Source: Edaphobacter sp. 12200R-103 (GTDB lineage: Bacteria; Acidobacteriota; Terriglobia; Terriglobales; Acidobacteriaceae). Taken from it: a stretch of 64,000 nucleotides of DNA. The notes under the pieces are model-generated. The model searched no databases. It was given only the letters and a program-made list of their open reading frames with translations, and was not told the origin of the DNA. Location: assembly GCF_010093025.1 (NCBI RefSeq), contig NZ_CP048114.1:2108001-2172000 (forward strand), read 5' to 3'. Of the stretch, positions 24,549 to 34,415 are shown piece by piece. The translations under genes and the position numbers were made by a program. Every line of letters starts with the position of its first letter. The stretch's first letter is position 1.

Positions 24549-25343
24549 CTAAATCTGTGAATAGGGCGCAGGCGCCAGGATCAGGCTGTCGACGTTGCTG
24601 ACAATCGGCTCAAAGTTGTAGCGCGGGTTGCCGGTGAGCTTCTTCCAGTCGGGATCGGCGAAGAACTTCTGCCATCCTGTCTCGAGGGCTTCCATATCCG
24701 GAAAGGTCAGCATATAGGTCAGCTTGGGCAGGTTCGGACCGACAAGCGCGTCGCTGAAGAAGACGTTGCCACAGCCGGACTTCTCAAAGATGCGGAACTC
24801 GCCCTGGTGGAACATCTCGACCTTGCGGATGTGGTCGGCAGGCGTCGGGCTTTCATAGGTTCGAAGCTGGAAGATGCGCTTGGGGTTCTTCGGGGTCGGC
24901 GGGGTAACCTTCGGATAACCCTCGAAAGCCTTCAGAAGCGTGCTTTCGATGCGCTCGAAGGGCGGCTCCTTCGCGGGTGCGCTCCAGAAGGGCTCGGCTG
25001 CTTTGAGAAACACCTCATCCTTTGCAAGAAGAAGGTCGACGTTGGCGACCGTCTCGAGATTGGTGCCCGGAATCAGCAGATAAGTCGTTGGGGTCTGCGG
25101 GCCGAAGGTGACCTTGAAAGCGCCGATGGGCGAAAGGCTGAGGCGATTGAGAGCCGGGATGAGAGCACCGGAAAAGAACTGGTCGGTAAGCTTCGCCTGG
25201 GGTCCGCTTCGGAGGGTGTATTTGCGAAGCTGGTAGTACTCGCGAGTTCCGGACGAAGCCGGTGCCTGCGCCGATACAGCAGCGGGAGCGATGGCAGCAG
25301 CAGAGGACGCAAGGGCGGTCTTAAGGAAGCTTCTTCTTTGCAC
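24549..25343 (-). CDS. Secreted NIPSNAP-family protein
   Basis: The 264-residue protein has a probable Tat signal (RRSFLKTALASSAAAIAPAAVSA) and two NIPSNAP-like ferredoxin-fold halves. The first starts EYYQLRKYTLRSG and the second FQLRTYESPTPADHIRKVEMF, a pattern typical of NIPSNAP domains, where Y/LR-x-Y is followed by a helix. The molecular function of bacterial NIPSNAP proteins is poorly known; several are fused to Tat signals in Acidobacteria and Planctomycetes. It is in line with the downstream dxs and 94 bases after the symporter gene, so co-transcription is possible but not shown. Confidence 0.82.
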   Translation of the reverse strand: MQRRSFLKTALASSAAAIAPAAVSAQAPASSGTREYYQLRKYTLRSGPQAKLTDQFFSGALIPALNRLSLSPIGAFKVTFGPQTPTTYLLIPGTNLETVANVDLLLAKDEVFLKAAEPFWSAPAKEPPFERIESTLLKAFEGYPKVTPPTPKNPKRIFQLRTYESPTPADHIRKVEMFHQGEFRIFEKSGCGNVFFSDALVGPNLPKLTYMLTFPDMEALETGWQKFFADPDWKKLTGNPRYNFEPIVSNVDSLILAPAPYSQI

Positions 25344-25437
25344 AGAGGTATCTCCAGATCACGCGAGGCAGATGGTTTTGCTCAGGTCTGACAGTCTAAC
25401 CGATGGCAGCTTGCAGATACAGTTGCGGAAGATGGAA

Positions 25438-26829
25438 TCAGTCGGAGATGCCTTCAAGGACGGTTTCGCTGACCGGCTCCACTCCAAACTCCCCTTCCCA
25501 TTGGGCGACGACGACCGAGGCGAGACAGTTCCCGACGACGTTGACGGTCGTGCGGGCCATATCGGCGAGAGCGTCGATGCCCAGCAGGATGAAGATGGGC
25601 TCCGCGGGAAGGTGAAACGTCGCTGCGGTAGCGAGCAGGACCACCAGCGTGGCCCTGGGCACTCCGGCAACACCTTTGCTGGTGAGCATGAGGCTCAACA
25701 TCATGACGACCTGCTGGCCGACAGAGAGATGCATTCCCGCAGCCTGAGCGACGAAGATGCTGGCCGCCGCCAGGTAAAGGGTCGAGCCATCGAGATTGAA
25801 GCTGTAGCCGGCCGGGATCACAAAAGAGACAATGCGGCGGGGAACACCAAGAGCCTCCATCGCCTCCATCGCGCGGGGCAGAGCGGCCTCGCTGGCCGAG
25901 GTGGCGAAGGCGATGGAGGCTGGCTCAGCAACAGCGCGAAGAAAGCGCCGGACAGGCACCTTGAAGAGAAGAGCCACCGGAAGCAGAACGAAGAGGCCAA
26001 AGGCGACGAGCGCACCGTAGATGGTGAGCAGCAGCTTTCCGAGGTTGACGAGGGATCCCAGGCCCATATGGCCCACCGTAAAGGCCATTGCCGCGCCGAC
26101 TCCCAGCGGAGCGAGGTACATGATGATATTGGTGAACCGGAACATCACCTCGCTGAGCCCCTCGAAGAGAGTGAGCAGCGGAGCGCGACGCGACGGACTA
26201 AGCCCGGCGAGCGCGATGGCGAAGAAGACTGCAAAGACAGCGACCTGGAGGATCTGGCCCTCGGCAACGGACTTTGCGATGTTCTCGGGAAAGATGTGGA
26301 GCAGAAAGTCCTGCCAGTGGGTCGGCGGCGGAGCGGACGGGGCCACTTCCATAGCCGCGGTGGCGGCGGGAAGCACCAGGCCCTCGCCGGCGCGAGTGAA
26401 ATTGATAGCCGCCAGACCCACAACGAGAGCCAGCGTAGTGATGACTTCAAAGTAGATGAGGCTCTTGATCCCGATACGGCCTACTGCCTTCAGGTCCTCA
26501 TGTCCCGCAATTCCCGTAACCAGCGTAGCGAAGATGAGTGGAGCAACAATGGCCTTGATCAGGCGGAGGAAGATATCGCTGAAGACGCGAAGCGAAACGG
26601 CGAGGTGCGGAGCGTCGAATCCAAGCTCAGCGCCCGCGACCATGGCGACAAAAATCCACGGCGTGAGGCTGCGGCGGCGCAGGGCGAAGACGGCGAGCAG
26701 CAGAATCGCCAGCCATCGCAGAGCCTGCCCGAAGTGGCTCTCATCCCACAGTAGAGCCATGGCGATCCCGGCCGCAAGCAGCATGCCCGCAAGGGCAAGA
26801 AGGACTCGTCCGGTGGAATGCGTTCGCAC
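25438..26829 (-). CDS. Dicarboxylate/amino acid:cation symporter (DAACS family)
   Basis: The 463-residue inner-membrane protein matches the glutamate/C4-dicarboxylate:H+ or Na+ symporter family (GltP/DctA). Diagnostic parts are the HP1 tip FATSASEAALP, the TM7 GYSFNLDGS, the HP2 SKGVAGVP and NVVGN in the last helix. These match the substrate and cation sites of GltPh-type structures. The HP1 tip reads S-A-S-E rather than S-S-S-E. Substrate (glutamate/aspartate versus succinate/fumarate/malate) cannot be settled from the motifs alone. It is divergent from the DUF4440-like gene. Confidence 0.92.
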   Translation of the reverse strand: MRTHSTGRVLLALAGMLLAAGIAMALLWDESHFGQALRWLAILLLAVFALRRRSLTPWIFVAMVAGAELGFDAPHLAVSLRVFSDIFLRLIKAIVAPLIFATLVTGIAGHEDLKAVGRIGIKSLIYFEVITTLALVVGLAAINFTRAGEGLVLPAATAAMEVAPSAPPPTHWQDFLLHIFPENIAKSVAEGQILQVAVFAVFFAIALAGLSPSRRAPLLTLFEGLSEVMFRFTNIIMYLAPLGVGAAMAFTVGHMGLGSLVNLGKLLLTIYGALVAFGLFVLLPVALLFKVPVRRFLRAVAEPASIAFATSASEAALPRAMEAMEALGVPRRIVSFVIPAGYSFNLDGSTLYLAAASIFVAQAAGMHLSVGQQVVMMLSLMLTSKGVAGVPRATLVVLLATAATFHLPAEPIFILLGIDALADMARTTVNVVGNCLASVVVAQWEGEFGVEPVSETVLEGISD

Positions 26830-27042
26830 TGGGCGAAGAATATCAGCAGTAAATACTCGCGGGGCCGACGCGACGGAAATGGCTGCGCGGATTTATTTTT
26901 AAGCGAAGACCGGCATCCACCGGAGCAGTCAAAGACTTAGGAAAAACACCGCAGGAAGACACGCTTCCGGCAGTATTTTCACGCGCGGAGATCGGAAGAG
27001 GAGCAGCTTCGAGAACAGACGAAAGCTGCACGAGGTCAGAGG

Positions 27043-27624
27043 ATGAAAACCGACAAACGATATACGAAATTCGCTGCAGCGGGTCTCTGGCTTGCGCTGA
27101 GTCTGTCCACCTTGCCAGCCCGGACCCAGCAGATTCCAGCCACACCGCTCGATGGCCTCACACAACAGAAGGGCCCAGTCATCAGCCCTTTGACACAGCC
27201 AACCCTGTCGCCGGGCGTGATTCACCTGATGGAGTTGGAAGGGGAGTTCGCCCAGGCGGTCGCTGCCGGCGGAGGGAAGGCCTTCGCAGAGTGGTTTACT
27301 GATGACGCCGTGGTGCTGAACAACGGACAGCCAGCAACGATCGGCAAGGCAGCCATTGCAGCACAGGCAAAGTGGGACCCGAAGGTGTATCAACTGACGT
27401 GGGTAGCCCAGGGGGGACAGATGGGTCCTTCGGAGGATATGGGTTTTACCTGGGGCCACTACGAGGGGCACTCGAAAGATAGCAACGGGCAGCCGGTCGT
27501 GATCTCCGGACGCTATATGACGGTATGGAAGAAGATGCCGGACGGAAGCTGGAAGGTGGCAATGGACGCAAGCGCCAGCGAGCCTGCCGCCGCCGGGGAA
27601 TGCTGTACATTGCCAAAACCCTAA
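27043..27624 (+). CDS. Secreted DUF4440/SnoaL-like (NTF2-fold) protein
   Basis: The 193-residue protein has a signal peptide (about 1-28) followed by an NTF2-like domain. MELEGEFAQAVAAGGGKAFAEWFTDDAVVLNNGQPATIGKAAI and a C-terminal GRYMTVWKKMPDGSWKVAMD are the usual hallmarks of DUF4440/SnoaL-like proteins. Such domains bind small molecules or act as isomerases, but the role here is unknown. Two adjacent cysteines lie near the end (GECC). The gene ends 67 bases before the kinase gene start. Confidence 0.82.
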   Translation: MKTDKRYTKFAAAGLWLALSLSTLPARTQQIPATPLDGLTQQKGPVISPLTQPTLSPGVIHLMELEGEFAQAVAAGGGKAFAEWFTDDAVVLNNGQPATIGKAAIAAQAKWDPKVYQLTWVAQGGQMGPSEDMGFTWGHYEGHSKDSNGQPVVISGRYMTVWKKMPDGSWKVAMDASASEPAAAGECCTLPKP

Positions 27625-27691
27625 GTTTTAGCTACACCTAAAGTTGGATACACCCTCCCCTCCACCGCTCACTAGGATCAATCTGCAGGTT

Positions 27692-29737
27692 ATGGACGCT
27701 CTTCTGGTCAAAGACGAAGCTCAGCGAAGTCAGACTGCGGAGGAAGAGGATCAGATCGGGCCGGAAAACGATCCAGCTCTGAAGGACCTGGCCGCTCTGG
27801 CCGCTCAGATCTGCGAAGCCCCCGTCTCCGTACTCTGGACGATCGATGCGCGCGGGGTGCGCATCAGAGCGTCTGCCGGCTTGCAGCCAGGTGACCTCTC
27901 CTCCATGACGCTCCCGAATCCTGTGCCCATGCCACAGGACAAGGTCTTTGAGATACCGGATGCATGCGCGGATCCGCAATTTGCGCCGAATGGCATGCTG
28001 ATCGGCGGGCAGCCGTTCTGCTTCTACGCCGCAGCTCCTATCGGCTTTGCTCCTGACGGGGCTGTCGGCGCGCTTGCGGTCCTGGATCGACTCCCACGCA
28101 AGCTGAGGGAACCCGAGGAGAGCGCGCTTCTGATGCTGGCGCGCCAGGCTGCGGAGAAGCTCCAGTTGCAGGAGCGGGTCAGGCATCTGGATGAATCCAT
28201 ATCCTCCATGCAGCGGGAGATTGATTCGCTCGCAGCAAAAGCCGTTGTCCCGCTGGCAGGCCTCACCGATGAGCAAAAGTACCATCAGCTCATTGAGGGC
28301 TCGCTGGGCGTCATCTTTACGCACGATCTCGATGGCAAGCTGCTCTCCTTGAATGCGCATGGAGCGGCCGCGACCGGACGCGAGGTCAAGGAGATGGTCG
28401 GATTTCCCTTGGAAAAGTTCGTTCCGGCCAAGCGTCAGAACACGATCCGGGAGTATCTGAAAACGATTGCCGCGACCGGCCAGGCCCAGGGCATGATGCA
28501 CCTAACCCACAGTGCCGGGGACGTTCGCGTCCTGGCATATCGCAACAAGCTGATCGCGGACGGCAGCAAGACGCCTTATGTCCTCGGGTTTGGCGTCGAT
28601 ATCACCGAGCAGGTCAAGGCCGAAAGAAAGCTGCGCACGCTGACCCGGCAGTCGAACTCCATCCTGGAAGCAATCGGAGACGGCATCTTCTGCATCGACC
28701 GCGAAGGCAGGGTGACTGTGGTCAACGCCGCGGCGGCACAGATGCTGGGCTACCGTCAGGAAGAGATGCTGGGCCGCGTCATGCATTCCCTGATCCATCA
28801 CACACGCGCCGACGGCTCGTTCTACCCGATGCGGGAATCGCCCATCCACAAGAGCATCTCGAGTTTCGGCACAGCACGTGTGCGCGATGAGGTCTTCTGG
28901 AGGAAGGACGGCAGCAGTTTCCCGGTGGAGTATGTCGCGCGGCCGCTGATCGATGCCAACTCAAACGAGAGCGGGGGGCTACGGGCGCTGGGTGTCGTGG
29001 TCGCGTTTACGGACACGACCGAACGCAGAATTCTGGACCGGATGAAAGACGAGTTCATCTCAACGGTCTCGCATGAGCTGCGCACGCCCCTGACCTCGCT
29101 GCGAGGGGCTCTGGGGCTGCTGCGCGGCGGAGCCCTGGAACATCGCCCAGAGAAGTCGCGGCAGATGCTGGAGATCGCGATCAATAACGCCGACCGTCTC
29201 GGCAGGCTGGTCAACGACATCGTCGACCTCGAGCGAATCTCAAGCGGGAAGAATGAGTTGCACCTCTCGCTGGTTCGCGCGCGAGAGATACTGCATGGAG
29301 CCGTCAACGTGAACGAGGCCCAGATGCAGGGTTCGAGCACACGAATCCGACTGAGGCCGACCGAGGTGAGCGTATGGGCAGACTCAGAGAGGATTGTGCA
29401 GGTGCTGAAAAACCTGCTGTCGAACGCCTTCAAGTTCTCCGAGCCAGACGGAGAAGTCCACATCTCTGCGCGAAACATCGATGATCAGGAGGCCCTGTTT
29501 GAGGTGCGCGACTTCGGTCGCGGCATCTCCCCGGACAAGCTGGAACATATCTTCGAACGGTTCCAGTCGGGCGACGCTTCGGATTCGCGCGCGCTGGGGG
29601 GAACGGGGCTTGGCCTGACGATCTGCCGCAGGATCGTCAACCTGCACGGCGGCCGTATCTGGGTGACCAGTGCACTCGGACAGGGCACAACAGTCCACTT
29701 CACGCTGCCAACACGGCCGCTCATGAATCTTCGTTAG
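27692..29737 (+). CDS. Sensor histidine kinase with GAF and two PAS domains
   Basis: The start is uncertain: ATG 27692 is used, with TTG 27644 as an alternative. The 681-residue protein has a GAF domain (about 28-160), a short coiled coil, PAS 1 (about 196-310), PAS 2 (about 320-447), then HisKA with the phospho-acceptor His461 in STVSHELRTPLTSL, and a HATPase domain (N box NLLSNAFKFSEP, G1 DFGRGIS, G2 GGTGLGLTICRRIV). No membrane segment or receiver domain is visible, so it is a soluble kinase sensing through GAF/PAS. No response regulator gene is adjacent, making it an orphan kinase in this window. The upstream DUF4440-like gene is on the same strand. Confidence 0.93.
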   Translation: MDALLVKDEAQRSQTAEEEDQIGPENDPALKDLAALAAQICEAPVSVLWTIDARGVRIRASAGLQPGDLSSMTLPNPVPMPQDKVFEIPDACADPQFAPNGMLIGGQPFCFYAAAPIGFAPDGAVGALAVLDRLPRKLREPEESALLMLARQAAEKLQLQERVRHLDESISSMQREIDSLAAKAVVPLAGLTDEQKYHQLIEGSLGVIFTHDLDGKLLSLNAHGAAATGREVKEMVGFPLEKFVPAKRQNTIREYLKTIAATGQAQGMMHLTHSAGDVRVLAYRNKLIADGSKTPYVLGFGVDITEQVKAERKLRTLTRQSNSILEAIGDGIFCIDREGRVTVVNAAAAQMLGYRQEEMLGRVMHSLIHHTRADGSFYPMRESPIHKSISSFGTARVRDEVFWRKDGSSFPVEYVARPLIDANSNESGGLRALGVVVAFTDTTERRILDRMKDEFISTVSHELRTPLTSLRGALGLLRGGALEHRPEKSRQMLEIAINNADRLGRLVNDIVDLERISSGKNELHLSLVRAREILHGAVNVNEAQMQGSSTRIRLRPTEVSVWADSERIVQVLKNLLSNAFKFSEPDGEVHISARNIDDQEALFEVRDFGRGISPDKLEHIFERFQSGDASDSRALGGTGLGLTICRRIVNLHGGRIWVTSALGQGTTVHFTLPTRPLMNLR

Positions 29738-30005
29738 ATCGCTGCTGTCGATATCCGAAGTCTGATCGCAGTTACCCAACGATGCAAGGTGCCGGTTGCG
29801 TAGGGTATTGGCAGTCGCTTCGGGGGCACATCGTGATAGCCCTATGGAGGTGTCCATCCTGAGTAAGCAGACCGTCGATTGTCCCGGCAAAGCGGACATT
29901 CACGGGTAGGTATATATCTCTCTCTGGATATGCTCTGGGATTGACGCGAATAAAATCGGCCCGGGCATCTGTTGCTCCGGGCCGTTTCGTTTGCTGTATT
30001 CAGGT
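29738..30005. other. Convergent intergenic region
   Basis: The gap between the kinase stop and the acs stop carries the bidirectional terminator at 29951-29984. A 22-codon frame at 29844 has no supporting evidence. Confidence 0.4.
29951..29984 (-). terminator. Terminator of acs (possibly bidirectional)
   Basis: The stem CGGCCCGG (29957-29964)/CCGGGCCG (29977-29984) is followed on the minus strand by ATTTTA. On the plus strand the tail is GTTTCGTTT, so it may also serve the convergent kinase gene. Confidence 0.8.
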
Positions 30006-31982
30006 TTACTCGTCGTTTTCGCGAAGCTTTGCGAGAACGGTGAAGTCTTCAAGGGTTGTGGTGTCGCCTTTGACTTCTCCACTGGTAGCAAGCTCGCGCA
30101 GAAGGCGCCGCATGATCTTTCCGCTGCGCGTCTTGGGAAGAGATTCGGTAAAGCGGACGTCGTCGGGACGGGCGAGAGCACCGATCTCCTTGGCGACCCA
30201 CTGACGAATCTCCTGCTTCAGCTCTTCGGATGCCCTGTGGCCCTGCTCGAGGGTGACAAAGGCGCAGATGGCCTGTCCTTTCAGATCGTCCGGGCGGCCT
30301 ACGACGGCGGCTTCGGCGACCTTCGCATGAGCGACCAGCGCGGACTCCACTTCCATGGTGCCCAGGCGGTGTCCGCTGACGTTCAGAACGTCATCGACGC
30401 GGCCCATCAGCCAGTAGTAGCCATCGGCGTCGCGGCGGGCGCCGTCGCCGGTAAAGTAGCTCCCGGGAATCTCAACCCAGTAGGCTTCCTTGTATCGCTC
30501 GGGATTGCCGTAGACGGTGCGAGCCAGAGAAGGCCACGGCGTGCGGAAGACGAGAAGGCCCCCTTTGCCGTCGGGCACTGGCTTCCCTTCCTTGGTGACC
30601 ACCTCGGGGACGACCCCGAAGAAGGGCCGCGTGGCCGAGCCCGGCTTGGTCGCCACGGCTCCGGGAACGGGAGCGATCATGATGGACCCGGTCTCCGTCT
30701 GCCAGTAGGTATCGACGATGGGGCAGCGTTCCTTTCCGACCTCGCGATGGAACCACATCCACGCCTCAGGGTTGATCGGCTCGCCGACGGTTCCCAACAG
30801 TCGCAGCGAGGCCAGCGAGTGCTTGCGGACGTACTCCACTCCCCACTTGGTGAAGGCGCGAATCGCTGTGGGAGCGGTGTAAAAGATTGAGACCTTGTGG
30901 GCGTCAATGATCTTCCAGAAACGGTCGCAGTCCGGCCAGTTGGGAGCGCCCTCGTACATCATGACGGTCGCTCCGTTCTGCAGAGGGCCGTAGACCACGT
31001 AGCTGTGCCCGGTGACCCAGCCGATGTCAGCGGTGCACCAGTACACGTCGTCCTCGTGCAGATCGAAGATGTACTTCGATGTGAGATAGGTCTGCACGGC
31101 ATATCCACCGGTCGTATGCAGCAGGCCCTTGGGCTTGCCCGTCGTGCCGGAGGTGTAGAGCAGATAGAGCGGATCCTCGGAGTCCATCCACTCGGCAGCG
31201 CACTCTTTCCCGGCGGCGAGCATGGACTCGTCCCACCAGAGGTCACGGCCTTCTTTCATGTTGACCGGGGTTCCGCTGCGGCGGTAGACAATCACGTTCT
31301 TGACCGTAGGACACTGTTCGAGCGCCTCGTCGGCGATCTTCTTCAGCTGCACCTCGGAGCCGCGACGATAAGACGTGTCCTGTGTGATCAAAGCGACGCA
31401 GGAAGAATCGTTAACGCGATCTACGATAGCATGCGCAGCGAAGCCGCCAAAGATGACTGAATGCACAGCGCCGATCCGTGCGCAGGCCAACAGAGCGATG
31501 GCCAGTTCCGGACACATGCCCATGTAGATGGCGACGCGATCGCCCTTCTTGATTCCAAGACCTTTCAGCACGTTGGCAAAGCGCTGTACCTCGGCATAGA
31601 GGTCGCCGTAGGTCAGCTTGCGGACTTCGCCGGGCTCGCCTTCCCATAGCAGGGCGATCTTGTCGCGCCGCGAGCCTAGGGCATGGCGATCGACACAGTT
31701 GTATGCAAGGTTGAATTTGCCGCCATCAAACCATCGGGCTCCCAGGGCAGATCCGTCGGGACCAGGCGTAATGACGCTGGTCCAGGGAGCGAACCAGTCC
31801 AGTTCCGATGCGGCCTCGGCCCAGAATTCGTCGGGGTTTTCAACGCTGCGACGATACATCTGCTCGTACTGCTCGAGGCTGGAGATATGGGCCTGGGCGC
31901 GGAACTCCGGCGAGGGTTCAAAGACCCTGTTTTCTCTCAAGCTTGAATCCAGATTCGCCGTTCCTTCTGCAATCGCCGTCAC
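30006..31982 (-). CDS. acs: Acetyl-CoA synthetase
   Basis: Acs activates acetate to acetyl-CoA via acetyl-AMP. The start is GTG 31982, supported by GGAGG seven bases upstream; longer in-frame starts lack one. The 658-residue protein has the AMP-binding P-loop [11 protein letters not shown] (276-286), [24 protein letters not shown], the hinge [16 protein letters not shown] and the C-terminal [11 protein letters not shown]. Its lysine (about 622) is the conserved catalytic residue that acetylation inactivates in homologs. Length is normal. It is monocistronic with a terminator downstream; no Pat/CobB genes are near. Confidence 0.96.
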   Translation of the reverse strand: MTAIAEGTANLDSSLRENRVFEPSPEFRAQAHISSLEQYEQMYRRSVENPDEFWAEAASELDWFAPWTSVITPGPDGSALGARWFDGGKFNLAYNCVDRHALGSRRDKIALLWEGEPGEVRKLTYGDLYAEVQRFANVLKGLGIKKGDRVAIYMGMCPELAIALLACARIGAVHSVIFGGFAAHAIVDRVNDSSCVALITQDTSYRRGSEVQLKKIADEALEQCPTVKNVIVYRRSGTPVNMKEGRDLWWDESMLAAGKECAAEWMDSEDPLYLLYTSGTTGKPKGLLHTTGGYAVQTYLTSKYIFDLHEDDVYWCTADIGWVTGHSYVVYGPLQNGATVMMYEGAPNWPDCDRFWKIIDAHKVSIFYTAPTAIRAFTKWGVEYVRKHSLASLRLLGTVGEPINPEAWMWFHREVGKERCPIVDTYWQTETGSIMIAPVPGAVATKPGSATRPFFGVVPEVVTKEGKPVPDGKGGLLVFRTPWPSLARTVYGNPERYKEAYWVEIPGSYFTGDGARRDADGYYWLMGRVDDVLNVSGHRLGTMEVESALVAHAKVAEAAVVGRPDDLKGQAICAFVTLEQGHRASEELKQEIRQWVAKEIGALARPDDVRFTESLPKTRSGKIMRRLLRELATSGEVKGDTTTLEDFTVLAKLRENDE

Positions 31983-32226
31983 GCAACATCCTCCACTGAT
32001 CTCGGTACAAAAAAGGTACGCTATGGCGGATACGACCGGCAACCGGTAGCTAGGACAAATGTCCCGTGTATCAACGAGATTATCGTTTTCCGATCGGGAT
32101 GCCAGCGATAGGCCGCTCGCCGCGATACACTCAGGCTTCTGCGATCCAGATCTCTAAAGCAAGCCGCAGTCGCCGCAGGAAAAACTATAGCTACCAGCGT
32201 GAGCGAAGCGCATAGAATTTAGAGCA
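31983..32226. other. Divergent region upstream of acs
   Basis: No gene is seen in these 244 bases. On the minus strand GGACA-TT-TGTCC forms a small dyad near 32055-32066 in the acs leader or promoter, which may be an operator. Its significance is unproven. Confidence 0.3.
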
Positions 32227-32439
32227 ATGTCCTCGACCACAATGTTCTTCGGAGCCGTCGGGCTCTTCATCGGCTTTTTCTTTGGCGTGGGATGCGCCCT
32301 GGCTGTGATGTACTCGATCTATATGGGTGGATACCGCGCGGCTATTCGCGACTCCCGTCTTGTCGACCCTCCGGAGCGCTACCGGACGGCACTGAAGAAG
32401 GTCATCTCACTCGAGAACAGCAAAAAAGCAAGCTCGTAG
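32227..32439 (+). CDS. Small single-span membrane protein, unknown function
   Basis: A 70-residue frame with one long hydrophobic segment (about 6-32, with GxxxG-like glycine spacing: GLFIGFFFGVG) and a basic tail. It is not a shadow of another gene and sits alone between divergent acs and convergent DUF421. The ribosome binding site is weak (TTTAGAG). No family is recognised. It may be a real small membrane protein, but without homolog evidence the call is tentative. Confidence 0.55.
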   Translation: MSSTTMFFGAVGLFIGFFFGVGCALAVMYSIYMGGYRAAIRDSRLVDPPERYRTALKKVISLENSKKASS

Positions 32440-32446
32440 AGCAATG

Positions 32447-33022
32447 CTAACCGCGGGATGCCAGCATGGTTTTCAGTTCCTGCACTTCAGTGGTCAGCGC
32501 GGTGATCTGACGGAGGATCTCGCTGCGCTCCTTCCCTTCCCGTAGAGGATCTTTCTCTTCGACATAAAAGTTTCCGCCGGGCTCCAACACGCACCTCTCG
32601 ACCTCGCTATAGTCGTTCAGTCCCCCTTTGTGGAGCACTGTCTTCAGCTCGAGTTCGCTCAGGGCTTCTTTCTTCATCGCCTTCCAGTCGACCTTCCCAT
32701 GTTCGATGAGCACGGTTTCGTGGCCCTCGACAATCCGATTGAGCTTAGGCATGCGATAGAGAAGCCGACTCAATAAATAGTTGATGGCCAGCAGAGAGAA
32801 GACGCCGATAATGCCTCCGGAGACGGAGTTGTCGTCGCCGATGATGGAGTTCTGCACCGTGTTGGAGAGGCAAAGCAGAACAATCAGGTCGAAAGGATTG
32901 AGTTGCGCCAGCTCGCGCTTTCCAAAGATGCGTACAAAAACCACCAGGCAGAGATAGACGATGATGGGCCGCAGGATCTTTTCCAGAAGCGGCAGGTGCA
33001 GGGAAAACATGTTGTCGATCAC
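32447..33022 (-). CDS. DUF421 (YetF-like) membrane protein
   Basis: The 191-residue protein has two to three membrane segments, then a cytoplasmic domain typical of DUF421. VFVRIFGKRELAQLNPFDLIVLLCLSNTVQN is the family signature, and EALSELELKTVLHKGGLNDYSEVERCVLEPGGNFYV is the soluble domain. Bacillus YetF-type proteins are membrane proteins of largely unknown biochemical role. A C-terminal helix (about 160-188) with a heptad pattern may oligomerise. It lies 54 bases downstream of galE on the same strand. Confidence 0.88.
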   Translation of the reverse strand: MIDNMFSLHLPLLEKILRPIIVYLCLVVFVRIFGKRELAQLNPFDLIVLLCLSNTVQNSIIGDDNSVSGGIIGVFSLLAINYLLSRLLYRMPKLNRIVEGHETVLIEHGKVDWKAMKKEALSELELKTVLHKGGLNDYSEVERCVLEPGGNFYVEEKDPLREGKERSEILRQITALTTEVQELKTMLASRG

Positions 33023-33076
33023 GGCAGATACCTCTCACTCGTTCGACGCGTTGGTCCTGCGGCTCGAAACTGCTCC

Positions 33077-34045
33077 TCAGGCATAGCGTTGCTGATGCCA
33101 CTGCCAGGCGCCGGCGATGATCTGGTCGAGTTCAGGGTATTTCGGCTTCCAGTCCAGCTCCGACTTGATCTTCTCCGAGCTGGCGACAAGCACCGCCGGA
33201 TCGCCCGGACGCCGTTCGCACTCCTCGACAGTAATGGGCCGCCCGGTGATGCGCCGTGCGGAGTCGATGACCTCGCGGACGGTGAAGCCCTGCCCGCTGC
33301 CAAGGTTGTAGATCAGGCGGCTGCTGCGATCGAGCGCTGCCAGCGCGAGGAAATGGGCGTCGGCCAGGTCGCTGACGTGGATGTAGTCACGGACACAAGT
33401 GCCGTCCTTGGTGGGGTAGTCCTGGCCAAAGATCTTGATGTTGGCCCGGCGGCCCAAGGCGACGTCAAGGATAAGGGGAATCAGGTGCGATTCCGGCTCG
33501 TGGGCCTCGCCATAGCCCTCGATGGCCCCGGCGACGTTGAAGTAACGCAGGCTGGCGTAACGAAAGCCGTGGATGCGGTTGAACCAGGTCAGCATCTGTT
33601 CGACCAGCAGCTTGCTTTCACCGTACGCGTTGGTTGGCAGCAGGCGAGCCTCTTCGGTGATCGGAGTCGACTCAGGTTCCCCATAGCAGGCAGCGGTGGA
33701 GCTGAAGACCAGGCGGTCGTGGCCGGTGGCCATCATGGCCTCAAGTAACGTCAGGGTGGCCATCGTATTGTTCCGGAAGTAGAGCTCCGGGACCCTCATG
33801 CTCTCACCGGCCTCAATAAGGGCGGCAAAGTGCATGACGCCGTCAAAGCGGCTCTCCTTCAGCGTGCCTTCAATGCGGCCGCGGTCGGCGAGATCGCCTT
33901 CGATCAATCGGGCGCCGCTCGGGACCGCCTCCCGGCGGCTATGGCACAGGTTGTCGTAGATGGTTACCGTATGGCCCGCCGCCAATAAAAGACGCGTCAC
34001 TGTACCACCGATATAACCTGCCCCACCGGTCACTAAAATATTCAT
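33077..34045 (-). CDS. galE: UDP-glucose 4-epimerase
   Basis: GalE interconverts UDP-glucose and UDP-galactose for surface polysaccharides and galactose use. The start is ATG 34045, with AGGAG seven bases upstream, giving 322 residues. Features are the Rossmann motif GGAGYIGG (7-14), the SSTAACYG segment, the catalytic YGESK (Tyr141, Lys145) and SLRYFNVAGA. These all fit the extended SDR family, GalE branch. UDP-GlcNAc epimerase activity cannot be excluded. It may be co-transcribed with the downstream DUF421 gene. Confidence 0.92.
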   Translation of the reverse strand: MNILVTGGAGYIGGTVTRLLLAAGHTVTIYDNLCHSRREAVPSGARLIEGDLADRGRIEGTLKESRFDGVMHFAALIEAGESMRVPELYFRNNTMATLTLLEAMMATGHDRLVFSSTAACYGEPESTPITEEARLLPTNAYGESKLLVEQMLTWFNRIHGFRYASLRYFNVAGAIEGYGEAHEPESHLIPLILDVALGRRANIKIFGQDYPTKDGTCVRDYIHVSDLADAHFLALAALDRSSRLIYNLGSGQGFTVREVIDSARRITGRPITVEECERRPGDPAVLVASSEKIKSELDWKPKYPELDQIIAGAWQWHQQRYA

Positions 34046-34415
34046 TCTATTGCTCCTATGCACCTCTTCCTGCATACCACAAAAGTACCAGTGTCAACCA
34101 GTTACACATCCGGCACTATACTGAAAGAGTGATTGGCAGAGCTCCGGCCATTGACCGCGATGGACTCCCGATTGCAAGGCGCCTGCTGCAACCCTGACGC
34201 AATTCTTCACGTCTGTCTTGTTACGCTTCCTTGGCGGCAGCGGTGCGTTGTCGTCGAATTTTGCAAGACCGAGCGAGAGCTCGGAGGCAATTTCCCCCAG
34301 TTGGGCTGGGGTTCATTCTCCCCGGTACACCAGTCCTCCGGTATGTTTTTACCCGGATTGGTCCCAATGTTCCACCTCTCTGCTGGAGAGGTGTCAACAA
34401 AAAGGACTTTTGAAA
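34046..34415. other. Divergent region between galE and the TonB-like gene
   Basis: These 370 bases hold no convincing gene. A frame from 34218 is continuous with the TonB-like protein but lacks a ribosome binding site and family-like residues. Both promoters must be here. Confidence 0.4.

Noticed and set aside
29844..29909. A 22-codon frame between the kinase and acs
   Set aside because: No homology is recognised, and it lies just before the terminator; chance is the simpler explanation.
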